Under the pieces are notes generated by a model, which saw nothing but the letters and a program-made list of their open reading frames with translations, was not told where the DNA came from and searched no databases. Positions 18,959-27,916 of a stretch of 64,000 nt of DNA are shown piece after piece. This DNA comes from Alteromonas sp. RKMC-009 (GTDB taxonomy: Bacteria; Pseudomonadota; Gammaproteobacteria; Enterobacterales; Alteromonadaceae). The stretch is taken from contig NZ_CP031010.1 in the NCBI RefSeq assembly GCF_003584565.2, positions 2,046,001 through 2,110,000 on the forward strand, read 5' to 3'. The position numbers and the translations under genes were made by a program. Numbering within the stretch: position 1 is the stretch's first letter; every line of letters starts with the position of its first letter.

Positions 18959-18992
18959 GCAGGCGTTAACCTGCTACCATGTTGAAATGGTA
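18959..18992 (-). repeat. 3'UTR double-hairpin element, copy 2
   Basis: The minus strand reads TACCATTTCAACATGGTA (six-base-pair stem, 18992-18975), then a five-base-pair GCAGG/CCTGC hairpin (18974-18959), then the terminator. It lies between the DUF3718 stop and the terminator, so it is part of the mRNA 3' end. Confidence 0.75.
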
Positions 18993-19013
18993 TCATTTGT
19001 TTCGTCTGAATCC

Positions 19014-19409
19014 TTAGAGGCGCTTAGACAAAACATCCGCGATAGGGCTGTCCTGGTTACCGGTTTCGTTTACCCAGGCCTGAAGGGTTTTGCCATCAGC
19101 TTCCGGTGCACTCAGGTCGCTCTTTGGCATTTTCTTTACCAGCAAGGTGCCGGTTTCTACTGCGTTGCTGCTGATGGCAGTACGGATAAGGCTGTTGCCA
19201 CCACAGCTGATGCCAGAGTAGTAATCACGCAGCTTCAGGCGGTAATCAGATTCTACCAGACGAATTTTCTTACGCAGCTCACCTTTATCGTCAGCTTGTA
19301 CAATAGTGCAAATGTTAGCCAGATCATCATTGATGTCCGCTTGCGCTACGCCAGTAAAACCTAAACCCATTGTTGCTACGATGAGAGAAGTCTTAACAAT
19401 TTTCAACAT
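19014..19409 (-). CDS. DUF3718 domain secreted protein (copy 1)
   Basis: 131 residues. Signal peptide (1-24, ending AQA), then a DUF3718-type core: DINDDLANICTIVQADDKGELRKKIR and YYSGISCGGNSLIRTAISSNA with two conserved cysteines, probably disulfide-bonded in the periplasm. Function unknown; the family is typical of Alteromonas, Shewanella and Colwellia. Identical to the next gene at 120 of 131 positions; ten of the eleven changes lie in the signal peptide or the last 35 residues, so the core is under strong constraint. Own terminator and own 5' element, so each copy is an independent unit. Confidence 0.85.
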   Translation of the reverse strand: MLKIVKTSLIVATMGLGFTGVAQADINDDLANICTIVQADDKGELRKKIRLVESDYRLKLRDYYSGISCGGNSLIRTAISSNAVETGTLLVKKMPKSDLSAPEADGKTLQAWVNETGNQDSPIADVLSKRL

Positions 19410-19442
19410 GGTTAATTCCTCAGAAATAAAATTAAAAAGTGG

Positions 19443-19468
19443 TGTTGTTTGTTCAGGTTTAATTAAAC
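19443..19468 (-). promoter_or_regulatory. Shared 26-bp 5' element, copy 2
   Basis: Same layout as at 18671-18696: TGTTGTTTGTTC, variable middle, ATTAAA (plus-strand view). Lies 34-59 bp upstream of the DUF3718 copy 1 start. Confidence 0.65.
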
Positions 19469-19647
19469 TAAATTAATGCAGAATGAAAAATAGCAGGGTG
19501 AATACTAAGGTATGCTGTGAAATACATTAATCCGCTTGGTTTTATCTAAGTGATTGTATTTATTGTATTAATGTAATTATTCTGATCTGGCGTTTTAATG
19601 ATTTATCTCAGCACATCAGCGAAAAATATCAGGCCGGATTTAGGACG

Positions 19648-19672
19648 AAAAAAAGCGGCGTTTCCGCCGCTT
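19648..19672 (-). terminator. Intrinsic terminator of DUF3718 gene copy 2
   Basis: Stem AAGCGGCG (19653-19660) with CGCCGCTT (19665-19672), TTTC loop, followed on the minus strand by a T run at 19652-19648. Confidence 0.88.
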
Positions 19673-19679
19673 CTTAAGT

Positions 19680-19713
19680 GCAGGCTTTCGCCTGCTACCA
19701 TGTTGAAATGGTA
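19680..19713 (-). repeat. 3'UTR double-hairpin element, copy 3
   Basis: The minus strand has TACCATTTCAACATGGTA (19713-19696) identical to copy 2, then the six-base-pair hairpin GCAGGCGAAAGCCTGC (19695-19680) with a GAAA tetraloop, then the terminator. The second hairpin differs in sequence from copy 2 but keeps its pairing. Confidence 0.78.
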
Positions 19714-19738
19714 CTTTGAATTTTTAGTAGTAATAGAA

Positions 19739-20134
19739 TTACAGACGCTTAGCCAGTTCGTCAGCGATAGGGCTGCCCTGGTTACCGGTTTCGTTTACCC
19801 ATGCCTGTAACGTTTTGCCGTCAGCTTCCGGCGCACCCAGGTCACTCTTAGGCATTTTCTTAACCAGAAGCGTACCAGTTTCTACTGCGTTGCTGCTAAT
19901 GGCAGTACGGATAAGGCTGTTGCCACCACAGCTGATGCCAGTGTAATAGTCGCGCAATTTCAGACGGTAGTCAGATTCTACCAGACGAATTTTCTTACGC
20001 AGTTCACCTTTGTCGTCAGCCTGAACGATGGTACAGATGTTAGCTAAGTCGTCGTTAATATCAGCCTGCGCTGCGCCAGCGAAAGTTAAACCCAGAGTTG
20101 CAGCGATGATAGAAGTCTTAACAATTTTCAACAT
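19739..20134 (-). CDS. DUF3718 domain secreted protein (copy 2)
   Basis: 131 residues, paralogue of the gene at 19014-19409. Signal peptide with AQA cleavage, identical central core except one Ser/Thr change, variable last 35 residues (Gly and Glu for Ser, Asp and Val). Many codons differ synonymously between copies, so the duplication is not recent and the protein core has been held by selection. GAGGA upstream of the ATG lies partly inside a duplicated 25-bp leader segment. Confidence 0.85.
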   Translation of the reverse strand: MLKIVKTSIIAATLGLTFAGAAQADINDDLANICTIVQADDKGELRKKIRLVESDYRLKLRDYYTGISCGGNSLIRTAISSNAVETGTLLVKKMPKSDLGAPEADGKTLQAWVNETGNQGSPIADELAKRL

Positions 20135-20143
20135 GGTTAAATC

Positions 20144-20193
20144 CTCGAAGTAGTTAAAAGTTTTTGTTCTCGAAGTAGTTAAAAGTTTTTGTT
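20144..20193 (-). repeat. Perfect 25-bp tandem repeat in the 5' leader
   Basis: Two exact head-to-tail copies, 20144-20168 and 20169-20193, beginning CTCGAAGTAGTTAAAAG on the plus strand. The copy nearest the gene contributes part of the GAGGA ribosome site of DUF3718 copy 2; the other copy sits between it and the 26-bp element. Copy 1 of the gene has no such duplication. Confidence 0.9.
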
Positions 20194-20194
20194 G

Positions 20195-20220
20195 TGTTGT
20201 TTGTTCGGGACCTATTAAAC
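20195..20220 (-). promoter_or_regulatory. Shared 26-bp 5' element, copy 3
   Basis: Same layout as at 18671-18696 and 19443-19468. Lies 61-86 bp upstream of DUF3718 copy 2; the extra distance is explained by the inserted 25-bp leader duplication. Confidence 0.65.
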
Positions 20221-20429
20221 AAAAGTTGAAGAGGAAGAAAAATACCAGGGGATAAACATGGGTATTTGAACTGATACCTAACTGAAGGGGGCTTGTAAAG
20301 TTTGCCCCCCGGACTGGACTTCACTTTCTGCGGACGAAAACTTGAAGAGTGAATCCGCTAAGGACAAAGTAAGCGTAATAACTATATAGACAGATTTACA
20401 CTTCTAATAATGAAAGCAGGAGCAACGAA

Positions 20430-20735
20430 ATGACAGAAAAGTTAGATGATCAGGCGATTGCCGCAGCGCTCACGGAATTGAACGAAGGTTTAGCAGAAGA
20501 TAAGCAGTGGGTATTAAAAGAAGGGAAGTTGACGAAGGAATTTGTTTTCAGAAACTTTATCCGCGCATTTGGCTGGATGTCTCAGGCTGCCATATGGGCT
20601 GAAAAACTACGCCATCACCCGGAATGGTTTAATGTTTACAATAAAGTAGATGTTGCATTAACGACCCATGATGCAGGTGGAATTACTGAGCTGGACTTCA
20701 TATTAGCTACCAAAATGGAGAGTCTTTTACAGTAA
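20430..20735 (+). CDS. phhB: Pterin-4a-carbinolamine dehydratase
   Basis: 101 residues, family length. Dehydrates 4a-hydroxytetrahydropterin formed by phenylalanine hydroxylase, regenerating the pterin cofactor. The signature [25 protein letters not shown] holds the catalytic His and Asp residues. AGGAG precedes the ATG. phhA is not adjacent in this window; the protein may act with a distant hydroxylase. Confidence 0.92.
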   Translation: MTEKLDDQAIAAALTELNEGLAEDKQWVLKEGKLTKEFVFRNFIRAFGWMSQAAIWAEKLRHHPEWFNVYNKVDVALTTHDAGGITELDFILATKMESLLQ

Positions 20736-20811
20736 TTTGTATGCGGATTGAGCGGTCTGCCGGAATATTGTCCGAACAGTCAAAAAATTGCAATATTCTT
20801 ACTTCTATCCC

Positions 20812-20839
20812 TTGCCAAGGATTAATGCCTATGTATAAT
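20812..20839 (+). promoter_or_regulatory. Promoter of the tRNA-fMet pair
   Basis: -35 TTGCCA (20812-20817), 16-bp spacer, perfect -10 TATAAT (20834-20839), followed by a short GC-rich leader before the first tRNA. Confidence 0.8.
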
Positions 20840-20896
20840 ACGCACCACTCAACGGCAGGGGGCTTTCAAACAGCCAACAGCCGGTAAGTAAACGGA

Positions 20897-20973
<77 letters not shown>

Positions 20974-21011
20974 CTTTACTTTTTTTGAGAGCACAATCTA
21001 TTTAATTCGGA

Positions 21012-21088
<77 letters not shown>

Positions 21089-21271
21089 CTCCGAATGTTT
21101 AAATTCTAATTTATTCCCGTATTTTTTCCAAAATAAGTCATCACTTTTTATTAAGTTGCGCTTCACCGTACTTTTTCGGCAACTTCACGACTTTCGCCCT
21201 GCAACTAATTTGTACTTCACTCAATAGCTGTTACGCTAACTATTGATAATAAACTATACACGGACTTACTG

Positions 21272-24200
21272 ATGCTCGAATGGCTGATGTCTTTTTTTGT
21301 CATTCCTGACACCTCTCTGTTACTTACCGGCGAATATTCACCTGTTCTGGTAACTATTTCCATTTTTATATCGGTTGCTTCTTCTTATATGGCGTTCCGC
21401 GTAGCCGGTCAGACCGCAGGATCTGAAGACAATAACCGGAGACTAATTTTGCTTGGTCTGGGAAGTCTGGCGCTGGGAGGCGGAATTTGGGCCATGCACT
21501 TCATTGGCATGCTGGCTTTTGAATTGTGTACTCCCGTTAGCTGGGCTCCGTGGACAACATTTATGTCTTTTATTCCCGGGGTGCTGGCAGCATTTGTTGC
21601 ACTGCAAAGTTTGACTCACCGGAAAGTGAAATTCTCACAGGTATTTATTGGCGGCGTCCTTGTCGGCTCGGGTATCGGGGCGATGCATTACACCGGGATG
21701 GCGGCTATGGAAATGGCACCTCTGTTACGGTACAACCTGCCTGTTTTTGCCTTATCCATCGTTGTAGCGGTATTGCTGGCAATGTTGTCTTTATGGATAA
21801 AGTTCGGTCTGAAGCGATTTGCAATTTCCCGCGGATTTAAAGGTACCCGTGTTATCGCCAGCGTTGTGATGGGTTGTGCGATCACAGCGATGCACTATAC
21901 CGGTATGGCTGCCGCCCGCTTTGTTGCCCCTCCCGGACTGGAAACCTCTGCTCAGGATCAGTCTCTGTCGTACATCCTTGCCGGGTATGTGAGTTTCTTC
22001 ACGTTATTGATTATTGGCATTGTGATGGGCGTTACCATGCTGTTCCGTTACATGGATATTTCTCAAAAAGCAGAGAACAGCCGCCGTACACAGCTTGCGT
22101 TGATGGATACTGCTATTGACGGCATCCTTACCGTCAATGACCAGGGAACCGTGCTGAATATGAATCAGGCGGTGACAACCATTCTTGGCTGGACAGAAGA
22201 AGATCTTACCGGTCACTCTATTCACCGTATGATCCCTGAAGAAATGCGCGGCCGCTACAATGAGCAATTCTTCCGGCAGGAAGTGGTTCCTGTTGATGAA
22301 CAAATTATCGGGGTCAGCCGTGATGTGGAAGCACTGAATAAAACGGGCCAGCGGGTTCCGGTACGGGTGGGTGTGGGCCACACCCGTTTAGGAGAACAAA
22401 ATCTATTTGTGGTTATTGTCGGCGACAACCGCGAACGCATCGAAATGGAAAAGACTATCAGGGACAATGAAGCCAAGTTCCGGTCTTTTTTCCACAATAT
22501 TCCGGGCATTGCTTATCGCAGTATGAATACACCCGGCTGGCCTTTCGAATTTGTCAGTGCCGCTGTTGAGGAATTCAGCGGATATCCGGTTTCAGCATTT
22601 ATCCGTTCAGACTCACCGGTTACCCTTGAGCAACTGGTGCATGAGGACGACCGGGAGTCGTTCCTTACTGCCCGCCGTTCCGGCGCTGAATTTTATGTGG
22701 AATACCGTCTTGTTCATAAAGACGGCACGATTAAGTGGTTGCGCGAGTACGGCAACGTTGTACACAGCACCGACAAGTCAGTGAGCTGGGTCGACGGCTT
22801 TATTATGGACATCACTTCCCGTAAGGAAATGGAGGAAGAGCTGCGTCATGCGAAAAATGATGCCGAGCAGGCCGCTGCGGCCAGAGCCAGCTTCCTTGCT
22901 AATATGAGTCATGAAATCCGTACACCCATGAATGCCATTATCGGTTTCAGTGATATTTTACTGGATGAAAAACTCACAGACGGCCAGCATAAACACCTGA
23001 CAACCATTAACCGGTCTGCGCGTTCGTTACTTCATTTACTAAACGATATTCTCGACAGTGCCAAACTTGATAAAGGCAAGCTTGATCTTGAATACCGTGA
23101 TTTTTCAATTACCGAAGAAATAGATACGGTGATTTCTACCTACTGGCTTGAAGCGAAGAGAAAGGGGCTGATGCTGGGGGTCAGTGTTTCGCCATCTTTG
23201 TCCGATTACTATTACGGTGCTCCTGAGCGTATCCGGCAGGTGCTGAATAATCTCATCAGTAATGCCGTGAAATTCACTGCCCACGGTGAAGTTGATGTAG
23301 AAGTCTACCCGGACGCGGACGGTATGATCGCATTTTCCGTCAGCGACAGCGGTATCGGCATGACCAGCGAACAGGTGAGCAGGGTGTTTGATGCCTTTGC
23401 GCAGGCAGATGCTTCCATGAGCCGCAAATATGGTGGTACCGGTCTCGGGACGACAATCAGTAAACAACTGGTTGAGTTAATGGGCGGTACGATTTCGGTG
23501 TCCAGCGAACCGGAAAGAGGTACTAATTTCACTTTCACGCTGCCTCTCACTGCGGTGGAAAAACAGGCCAGTGAAATCCGTGCAGCAACAGTTGATTTAC
23601 CGCCACTGCACATTCTGGTGGTGGATGATATCAGCCAGAATATTGATCTTATCAGTTTGCTGTTAAACCGCGCCGGTCACACAGTTGATTTTGCAGAGAA
23701 CGGTGCCAGAGCACTGGAAAAAATGAATAAAGGCAGTTTCGACATTGTGTTGATGGACTTGCAGATGCCGGTAATGGACGGTCTGACAGCGGCGGCACGA
23801 CGCCGTGAATATGAGCAGGTACATCATTTAAAGCAACTGCCTATTGTCGCCTTAACCGCCAGTGTACTGGTGCAGGATAAACAGGATGCGATAAATGCCG
23901 GCATGGAAGGCTTTGCGAACAAGCCCATCGATTTTCCTGTACTGGTGAATGAAATTGCCAGAGTGCTGGGTTTTGAAACAAAGGAAAGGGTGCGTGAAAC
24001 AGAAACAGCCAGAGAGGCCTGTGCAATAGATTATCGCAGGGGTGTGCAGCTTTGGGGCGATAAGGACACACTGAATAAGGAAATCTCACAGTTTCTGCGC
24101 AACAGTCATGAAACTCTGACTAAACTGGTGAATTTCTTCGCTGATGATGATTACGAGCAGGTTGTGAAATACCTGCACGGCATGAAAGGTGTCAGCGGTA

Positions 24201-24592
24201 ATCTGGGCTTAACAAAGCTGATGAATTTGTGCGGCGAGTTCGAGCGCAGCGCAAGAAATGATCATTTAAGCGCCGAAGATATTCCTACTCTTAAAACTGC
24301 ATTGCGGGAAGTCGAAAATGAACTCAACCGGCAGAAGGAAGAGCCTGCAGCAGAAGAATCCCGTGAGGAAGTCGACATTGCTGCCTTGCGGAACACGCTG
24401 AATGCACTGCTGGTTTCAGCGGCGCAGAATCAGTTTGACGAATCTACCTATCAATATTGTGAAGGTCAGTATTTTGGCAGCTACAATGTACAGGTGCAGG
24501 GCATTTTGCAGGATATGGATGATTTTGAATTTGAGCGTGCTGTTGAACGAATTAAGCAACTACTTGCATCTACAGAACAAACAGGGGAATAA
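21272..24592 (+). CDS. MHYT-sensor hybrid histidine kinase
   Basis: 1106 residues. The N-terminal membrane domain (about 15-255) has three MHYT repeats: MHFIGM near 75, MHYTGM near 138 and MHYTGM near 206. The MHYT family is predicted to bind copper through these Met/His residues and to sense O2, CO or NO. Then two PAS domains (about 270-385 and 395-520), HisKA with His547 in ANMSHEIRTP, HATPase with NNLISNAVKF and GGTGLG, a receiver with phospho-acceptor Asp829 (VLMDLQMP), and an HPt domain with His969 (YLHGMKG). A complete internal phosphorelay. The HD-GYP regulator starts two bases after its stop, so it is the likely output partner. Confidence 0.92.
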   Translation: MLEWLMSFFVIPDTSLLLTGEYSPVLVTISIFISVASSYMAFRVAGQTAGSEDNNRRLILLGLGSLALGGGIWAMHFIGMLAFELCTPVSWAPWTTFMSFIPGVLAAFVALQSLTHRKVKFSQVFIGGVLVGSGIGAMHYTGMAAMEMAPLLRYNLPVFALSIVVAVLLAMLSLWIKFGLKRFAISRGFKGTRVIASVVMGCAITAMHYTGMAAARFVAPPGLETSAQDQSLSYILAGYVSFFTLLIIGIVMGVTMLFRYMDISQKAENSRRTQLALMDTAIDGILTVNDQGTVLNMNQAVTTILGWTEEDLTGHSIHRMIPEEMRGRYNEQFFRQEVVPVDEQIIGVSRDVEALNKTGQRVPVRVGVGHTRLGEQNLFVVIVGDNRERIEMEKTIRDNEAKFRSFFHNIPGIAYRSMNTPGWPFEFVSAAVEEFSGYPVSAFIRSDSPVTLEQLVHEDDRESFLTARRSGAEFYVEYRLVHKDGTIKWLREYGNVVHSTDKSVSWVDGFIMDITSRKEMEEELRHAKNDAEQAAAARASFLANMSHEIRTPMNAIIGFSDILLDEKLTDGQHKHLTTINRSARSLLHLLNDILDSAKLDKGKLDLEYRDFSITEEIDTVISTYWLEAKRKGLMLGVSVSPSLSDYYYGAPERIRQVLNNLISNAVKFTAHGEVDVEVYPDADGMIAFSVSDSGIGMTSEQVSRVFDAFAQADASMSRKYGGTGLGTTISKQLVELMGGTISVSSEPERGTNFTFTLPLTAVEKQASEIRAATVDLPPLHILVVDDISQNIDLISLLLNRAGHTVDFAENGARALEKMNKGSFDIVLMDLQMPVMDGLTAAARRREYEQVHHLKQLPIVALTASVLVQDKQDAINAGMEGFANKPIDFPVLVNEIARVLGFETKERVRETETAREACAIDYRRGVQLWGDKDTLNKEISQFLRNSHETLTKLVNFFADDDYEQVVKYLHGMKGVSGNLGLTKLMNLCGEFERSARNDHLSAEDIPTLKTALREVENELNRQKEEPAAEESREEVDIAALRNTLNALLVSAAQNQFDESTYQYCEGQYFGSYNVQVQGILQDMDDFEFERAVERIKQLLASTEQTGE

Positions 24593-24594
24593 GT

Positions 24595-25608
24595 GTGTTT
24601 GGTGAACCCGGAAAGCCCAAATTACTGCTGGTAGATGACGAACCGGTTAACTTGCGGGTACTGAAACAATTATTAGGTAAAGACTACACCCTCTATTTTG
24701 CAAAAAGCGGTGATGAAGCGTTAAAGCTGGCAGAGAAACAACGTCCTGATCTTATTTTGATGGATGTGATGATGCCGGAAATGACAGGTTTCCAGGCCTG
24801 TACACATCTTAAAAAAACACCCGGTCTTAAGCATATACCGGTTATATTCGTTACTGCTCTTAATGATGCGACTGATGAAGCGGAAGGGTTTGCTGTCGGA
24901 GGCGTGGACTATATCACCAAGCCTATTTCGCCACCGGTAGTGCTGGCGAGGGTAAAGACCCACCTTTCCCTGGTACAGTCTGAAGAATTACGCCGCACCC
25001 GTATGCAGGTCATACAACGACTCGGCCGGGCGGCGGAATATAAAGATAACGAAACAGGCATGCACGTGCTGCGCATGAGTCACTTCTCAAAAATCATCGC
25101 GCTGGCGTACGGTTTTTCAGAGGCGAGGGCAGATATGCTGCTTCACGCTGCTCCCATGCACGATATTGGTAAAATCGGAATTCCGGACAGTATTATGCTC
25201 AAACCCGGCAGACTCACAGATTCAGAATTTGAAGTCATGAAGACCCATCCCAAAATTGGTGCAGAAATACTCGGTGATGCGGACTCCGATCTCATGAATC
25301 TGGCGCGAATTGTGGCACTGACACACCATGAAAAATGGGATGGAACCGGGTATCCTGAAGGCCTCGCCGGGGAAGACATTCCCATTGAAGGGCGTATTGT
25401 GGCAGTGGCGGATGTCTTTGATGCGCTCACCAGCCGGCGGCCATATAAAGAAGCCTGGCCGGTGGATAAAACCCTGGACTTTATGCATTCCCAGAGCGGT
25501 ATTCATTTCGACCCGGCACTCATCGCATTACTCGACCAGTGTCTGGATGATATTTTAGAAGTGAAAGAACGCTGGAAAGATGAAGATCCAAACCCGTTAC
25601 TGAGTTGA
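24595..25608 (+). CDS. Response regulator with HD-GYP c-di-GMP phosphodiesterase
   Basis: 337 residues, GTG start with AGGGG seven bases upstream. Receiver domain (about 8-125) with Asp57 in LILMDVMMP. HD-GYP domain (about 145-330) with His189-Asp190 in MHDIGKIG and GTGYP at 250-254, both motifs intact, so an active phosphodiesterase that breaks c-di-GMP is expected. Translationally close to the MHYT kinase; phosphorylation from its HPt would lower or raise c-di-GMP breakdown. Confidence 0.92.
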   Translation: MFGEPGKPKLLLVDDEPVNLRVLKQLLGKDYTLYFAKSGDEALKLAEKQRPDLILMDVMMPEMTGFQACTHLKKTPGLKHIPVIFVTALNDATDEAEGFAVGGVDYITKPISPPVVLARVKTHLSLVQSEELRRTRMQVIQRLGRAAEYKDNETGMHVLRMSHFSKIIALAYGFSEARADMLLHAAPMHDIGKIGIPDSIMLKPGRLTDSEFEVMKTHPKIGAEILGDADSDLMNLARIVALTHHEKWDGTGYPEGLAGEDIPIEGRIVAVADVFDALTSRRPYKEAWPVDKTLDFMHSQSGIHFDPALIALLDQCLDDILEVKERWKDEDPNPLLS

Positions 25609-25633
25609 TATCTGGTCTGAGTACCAGTATAAT
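25605..25633 (+). promoter_or_regulatory. Strong promoter upstream of the rimP operon
   Basis: -35 TTGATA (25605-25610), 17-bp spacer, perfect TATAAT (25628-25633). It starts within the last codons of the HD-GYP gene. It drives the leader that ends at the terminator at 25781-25806. Confidence 0.8.
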
Positions 25634-25639
25634 GCGCAC

Positions 25640-25806
25640 CAACTAGTTAGTTAGCGGGCTTACTGGAGCATTTTACACGGTATACGCCTAACTATTTTGC
25701 AAACTTTTCTGCGTATTTTGCGTAGTTAAACCTGTATTGTTTGCAACTGCCTCTGGCAGACAGGGTTCAGATTCTTGCAAAAAGCCCCGCTAGTACGGGG
25801 CTTTTT
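25640..25806 (+). ncRNA. Candidate terminated leader RNA upstream of rimP
   Basis: A transcript from the strong promoter at 25605-25633 would run about 160 nt to the terminator at 25781-25806 without a credible ORF. Within it, TTTGCAA (25740-25746) pairs with TTGCAAA (25775-25781), enclosing the hairpin CTGCC/GGCAG (25747-25759) and a T-arm-like GGTTCAGATTC. In E. coli this position holds the metY tRNA gene; no intact tRNA is present here. It could be a regulatory leader or a decayed tRNA; I infer transcription only from the promoter and terminator. Confidence 0.45.
25781..25806 (+). terminator. Intrinsic terminator/attenuator before rimP
   Basis: Nine-base-pair stem AAAGCCCCG/CGGGGCTTT (25781-25804) followed by TTTTT, about 90 bp upstream of the rimP start. 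Confidence 0.9.
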
Positions 25807-25893
25807 GTTGTATTTAAACTGATTTATTCCCTTTTCAGGCAGTAAATTAAGTAGTTGGGCTATATGCCCTTTTTTCGTTTTTGGAGGTAAGGA

Positions 25894-26352
25894 TTGGCAA
25901 AGCTTGAAGATAAACTGACCGAGATGCTTGAGCCGGGTGTTGAAGCCCTGGGTTACGAACTGGTAGGCGTGGAATTTGTACGTGCAGGTAAGCACTCGAT
26001 TTTGCGTGTTTTTATCGACCATGAAAATGGTGTAACCGTTGATGATTGCGCGGAAGTCAGTTACCAGGCAAGTGCGATTCTTGATGTTGAAGATCCAATT
26101 ACTACGGAATACAACCTGGAGGTGTCTTCTCCGGGTATGGATCGACCTTTGTTCAAGGCCAGGCACTATGAGCAGGCCGTGGGTGAAGTTATTCAGGCGC
26201 GTTTGACTGTGCCTATGGATAACCGGCGGAATTTCAAAGGAAAGTTATTGTCATGTGAAAATGGCATGATCAATATTGAAGTGGATGGCCAGCAGTTCCA
26301 GTTAGCTGTGGCGAATATCGAAAAAGCAAACATTGTTCCCACATTTGACTAA
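25894..26352 (+). CDS. rimP: Ribosome maturation factor RimP
   Basis: 152 residues, needed for 30S subunit maturation. Conserved: ALGYELVGVEFV, LRVFIDHENGVTVDDCAEVS, and EVSSPGMDRPL. TTG start with GGAGG seven bases before, the usual codon position for the family. First gene of the rimP-nusA-infB-rbfA-truB-rpsO cluster. Confidence 0.95.
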   Translation: MAKLEDKLTEMLEPGVEALGYELVGVEFVRAGKHSILRVFIDHENGVTVDDCAEVSYQASAILDVEDPITTEYNLEVSSPGMDRPLFKARHYEQAVGEVIQARLTVPMDNRRNFKGKLLSCENGMINIEVDGQQFQLAVANIEKANIVPTFD

Positions 26353-26397
26353 TGGAACAGCACGCTTTCAGCGTAAGAAAGCATCAGTGAGGCGAAA

Positions 26398-27900
26398 ATG
26401 AATAAAGAAATTTTGTTAGTGGCAGAAGCCGTTTCAAATGAAAAACAAGTGCCTAGAGAAAAGATCTTTGAAGCACTGGAGTACGCGATTGCCAGCGCAA
26501 CGAAAAAGAAAAACGAAGGCGAAATTGAAGTACGCGTAAGCATTAACCGCACCACCGGTGATTTTGATACGTTCCGCCGCTGGGAGGTTGTTCCTGACGA
26601 TCACGAACAGGAAAACCCGTATGCAGAAATGTCGCTGTCTGCCGCACAAGTTGACGATCCTGACGTACAACTGGGCGATTATGTTGAAGAGCAGATTGAA
26701 TCTATTGCATTCGACCGTATTACTACGCAAACCGCCAAGCAGGTTATCGTACAAAAAGTACGTGAAGCTGAACGCGCGCAAATGGTTGCAGAATACGAAG
26801 ATAAGGTTGGCGAACTGGTAACCGGTACGGTGAAGAAAGTTAACCGTGACAACATTATTATCGACCTGGGTAATAACGCTGAAGGTGTTATTTACCGTGA
26901 CGATATGCTGCCCCGCGAAACCTTCCGTCCGGGCGACCGTGTACGTGGTCTGCTTTACGTTATCCGTCCTGAAGCCCGCGGTGCACAGCTGTTTATCAGC
27001 CGTACTCATCCTGACATGCTGGTTGAGCTGTTCCGTCTGGAAGTGCCGGAAATTGCCGAAGAGACACTGGAAATTAAGTCCGCTGCCCGCGATCCGGGTT
27101 CACGTGCAAAAATCGCTGTAAAGACAAACGATAAGCGTCTTGACCCTGTCGGTGCCTGCGTCGGTATGCGTGGTTCACGTGTGCAGGCTGTATCCGGCGA
27201 ACTTGGCGGTGAGCGTGTTGATATTGTGCTTTGGGACGAAAACCCGGCGCAATTCGTTATTAACGCAATGGCACCCGCTGAAGTGGCTTCTATCGTAGTA
27301 GACGAAGACGCCCATGCGATGGATGTTGCAGTGGAGCAGGACAACCTGGCACAGGCCATCGGCCGGAGTGGTCAGAACGTTCGCCTTGCAAGCCAGCTGA
27401 CCGGCTGGGAACTGAATGTCATGACAGTTGCCGACCTGAATAAGAAGCACGAAGAAGAAACTGCCAAAGTACTTCAGGTGTTTGTTGAAGGTCTGGATAT
27501 TGACGAAGATTTTGCAGAATTATTGGCTAGCGAAGGCTTTAGCACACTTGAAGAAGTAGCTTATGTCCCTGTTAGCGAACTGCTGGCCATTGACGGCCTT
27601 GATGAAGACACTGTTGAGGAACTGCGTAATCGTGCACGTGCTGCACTGACTACCCGTGCTCTGGCGAATGAGGAAACGCTGGAAGGCGCTGAACCGACTG
27701 AAGCGCTGCTGAACCTTGACGGTATGAATAAACACATTGCCTATGTCCTTGCTAGCCGTGGAATTACTGACCTTGAAGAGCTGGCTGAGCAGGGAACAGA
27801 CGATATTAGTGATATCGAAGGATTGACCGAAGAAGACGCCGGAAAACTCATCATGGCGGCACGGAATATTGTCTGGTTTGGTGAAGAAGAAGGTCAATAA
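26398..27900 (+). CDS. nusA: Transcription termination/antitermination factor NusA
   Basis: 500 residues. N-terminal RNA polymerase-binding domain, S1 (about 135-200), two KH domains ([22 protein letters not shown] and [16 protein letters not shown]), then two acidic C-terminal repeats (about 365-420 and 440-495), as in enterobacterial NusA. GAGG precedes the ATG. Confidence 0.97.
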   Translation: MNKEILLVAEAVSNEKQVPREKIFEALEYAIASATKKKNEGEIEVRVSINRTTGDFDTFRRWEVVPDDHEQENPYAEMSLSAAQVDDPDVQLGDYVEEQIESIAFDRITTQTAKQVIVQKVREAERAQMVAEYEDKVGELVTGTVKKVNRDNIIIDLGNNAEGVIYRDDMLPRETFRPGDRVRGLLYVIRPEARGAQLFISRTHPDMLVELFRLEVPEIAEETLEIKSAARDPGSRAKIAVKTNDKRLDPVGACVGMRGSRVQAVSGELGGERVDIVLWDENPAQFVINAMAPAEVASIVVDEDAHAMDVAVEQDNLAQAIGRSGQNVRLASQLTGWELNVMTVADLNKKHEEETAKVLQVFVEGLDIDEDFAELLASEGFSTLEEVAYVPVSELLAIDGLDEDTVEELRNRARAALTTRALANEETLEGAEPTEALLNLDGMNKHIAYVLASRGITDLEELAEQGTDDISDIEGLTEEDAGKLIMAARNIVWFGEEEGQ

Positions 27901-27916
27901 GGGGAAAAAGACTAAG

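Larger units (their letters stand above)
19410..19738 (-). other. Intergenic region between the DUF3718 copies
   Basis: 329 bp holding the 5'UTR and promoter region of copy 1, including the 26-bp element at 19443-19468, and the 3' end of copy 2. Upstream of the element, a stretch around 19478-19500 resembles the corresponding stretch of copy 2 (20230-20255), as expected for a tandem duplication that included the promoter. No extra gene. Confidence 0.6.
20135..20429. other. Divergent intergenic region, DUF3718 copy 2 / phhB
   Basis: 295 bp. It contains the duplicated leader segment and 26-bp element of the DUF3718 gene, then the promoter region of phhB on the plus strand, with AGGAG eight bases before its ATG. 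A perfect FNR, Fur or other known site was not seen. Confidence 0.5.

Noticed and set aside
25634-25780. Possible metY-like tRNA upstream of rimP
   Set aside because: Only a T-arm-like piece and a short acceptor-like stem are present; no cloverleaf or anticodon arm.
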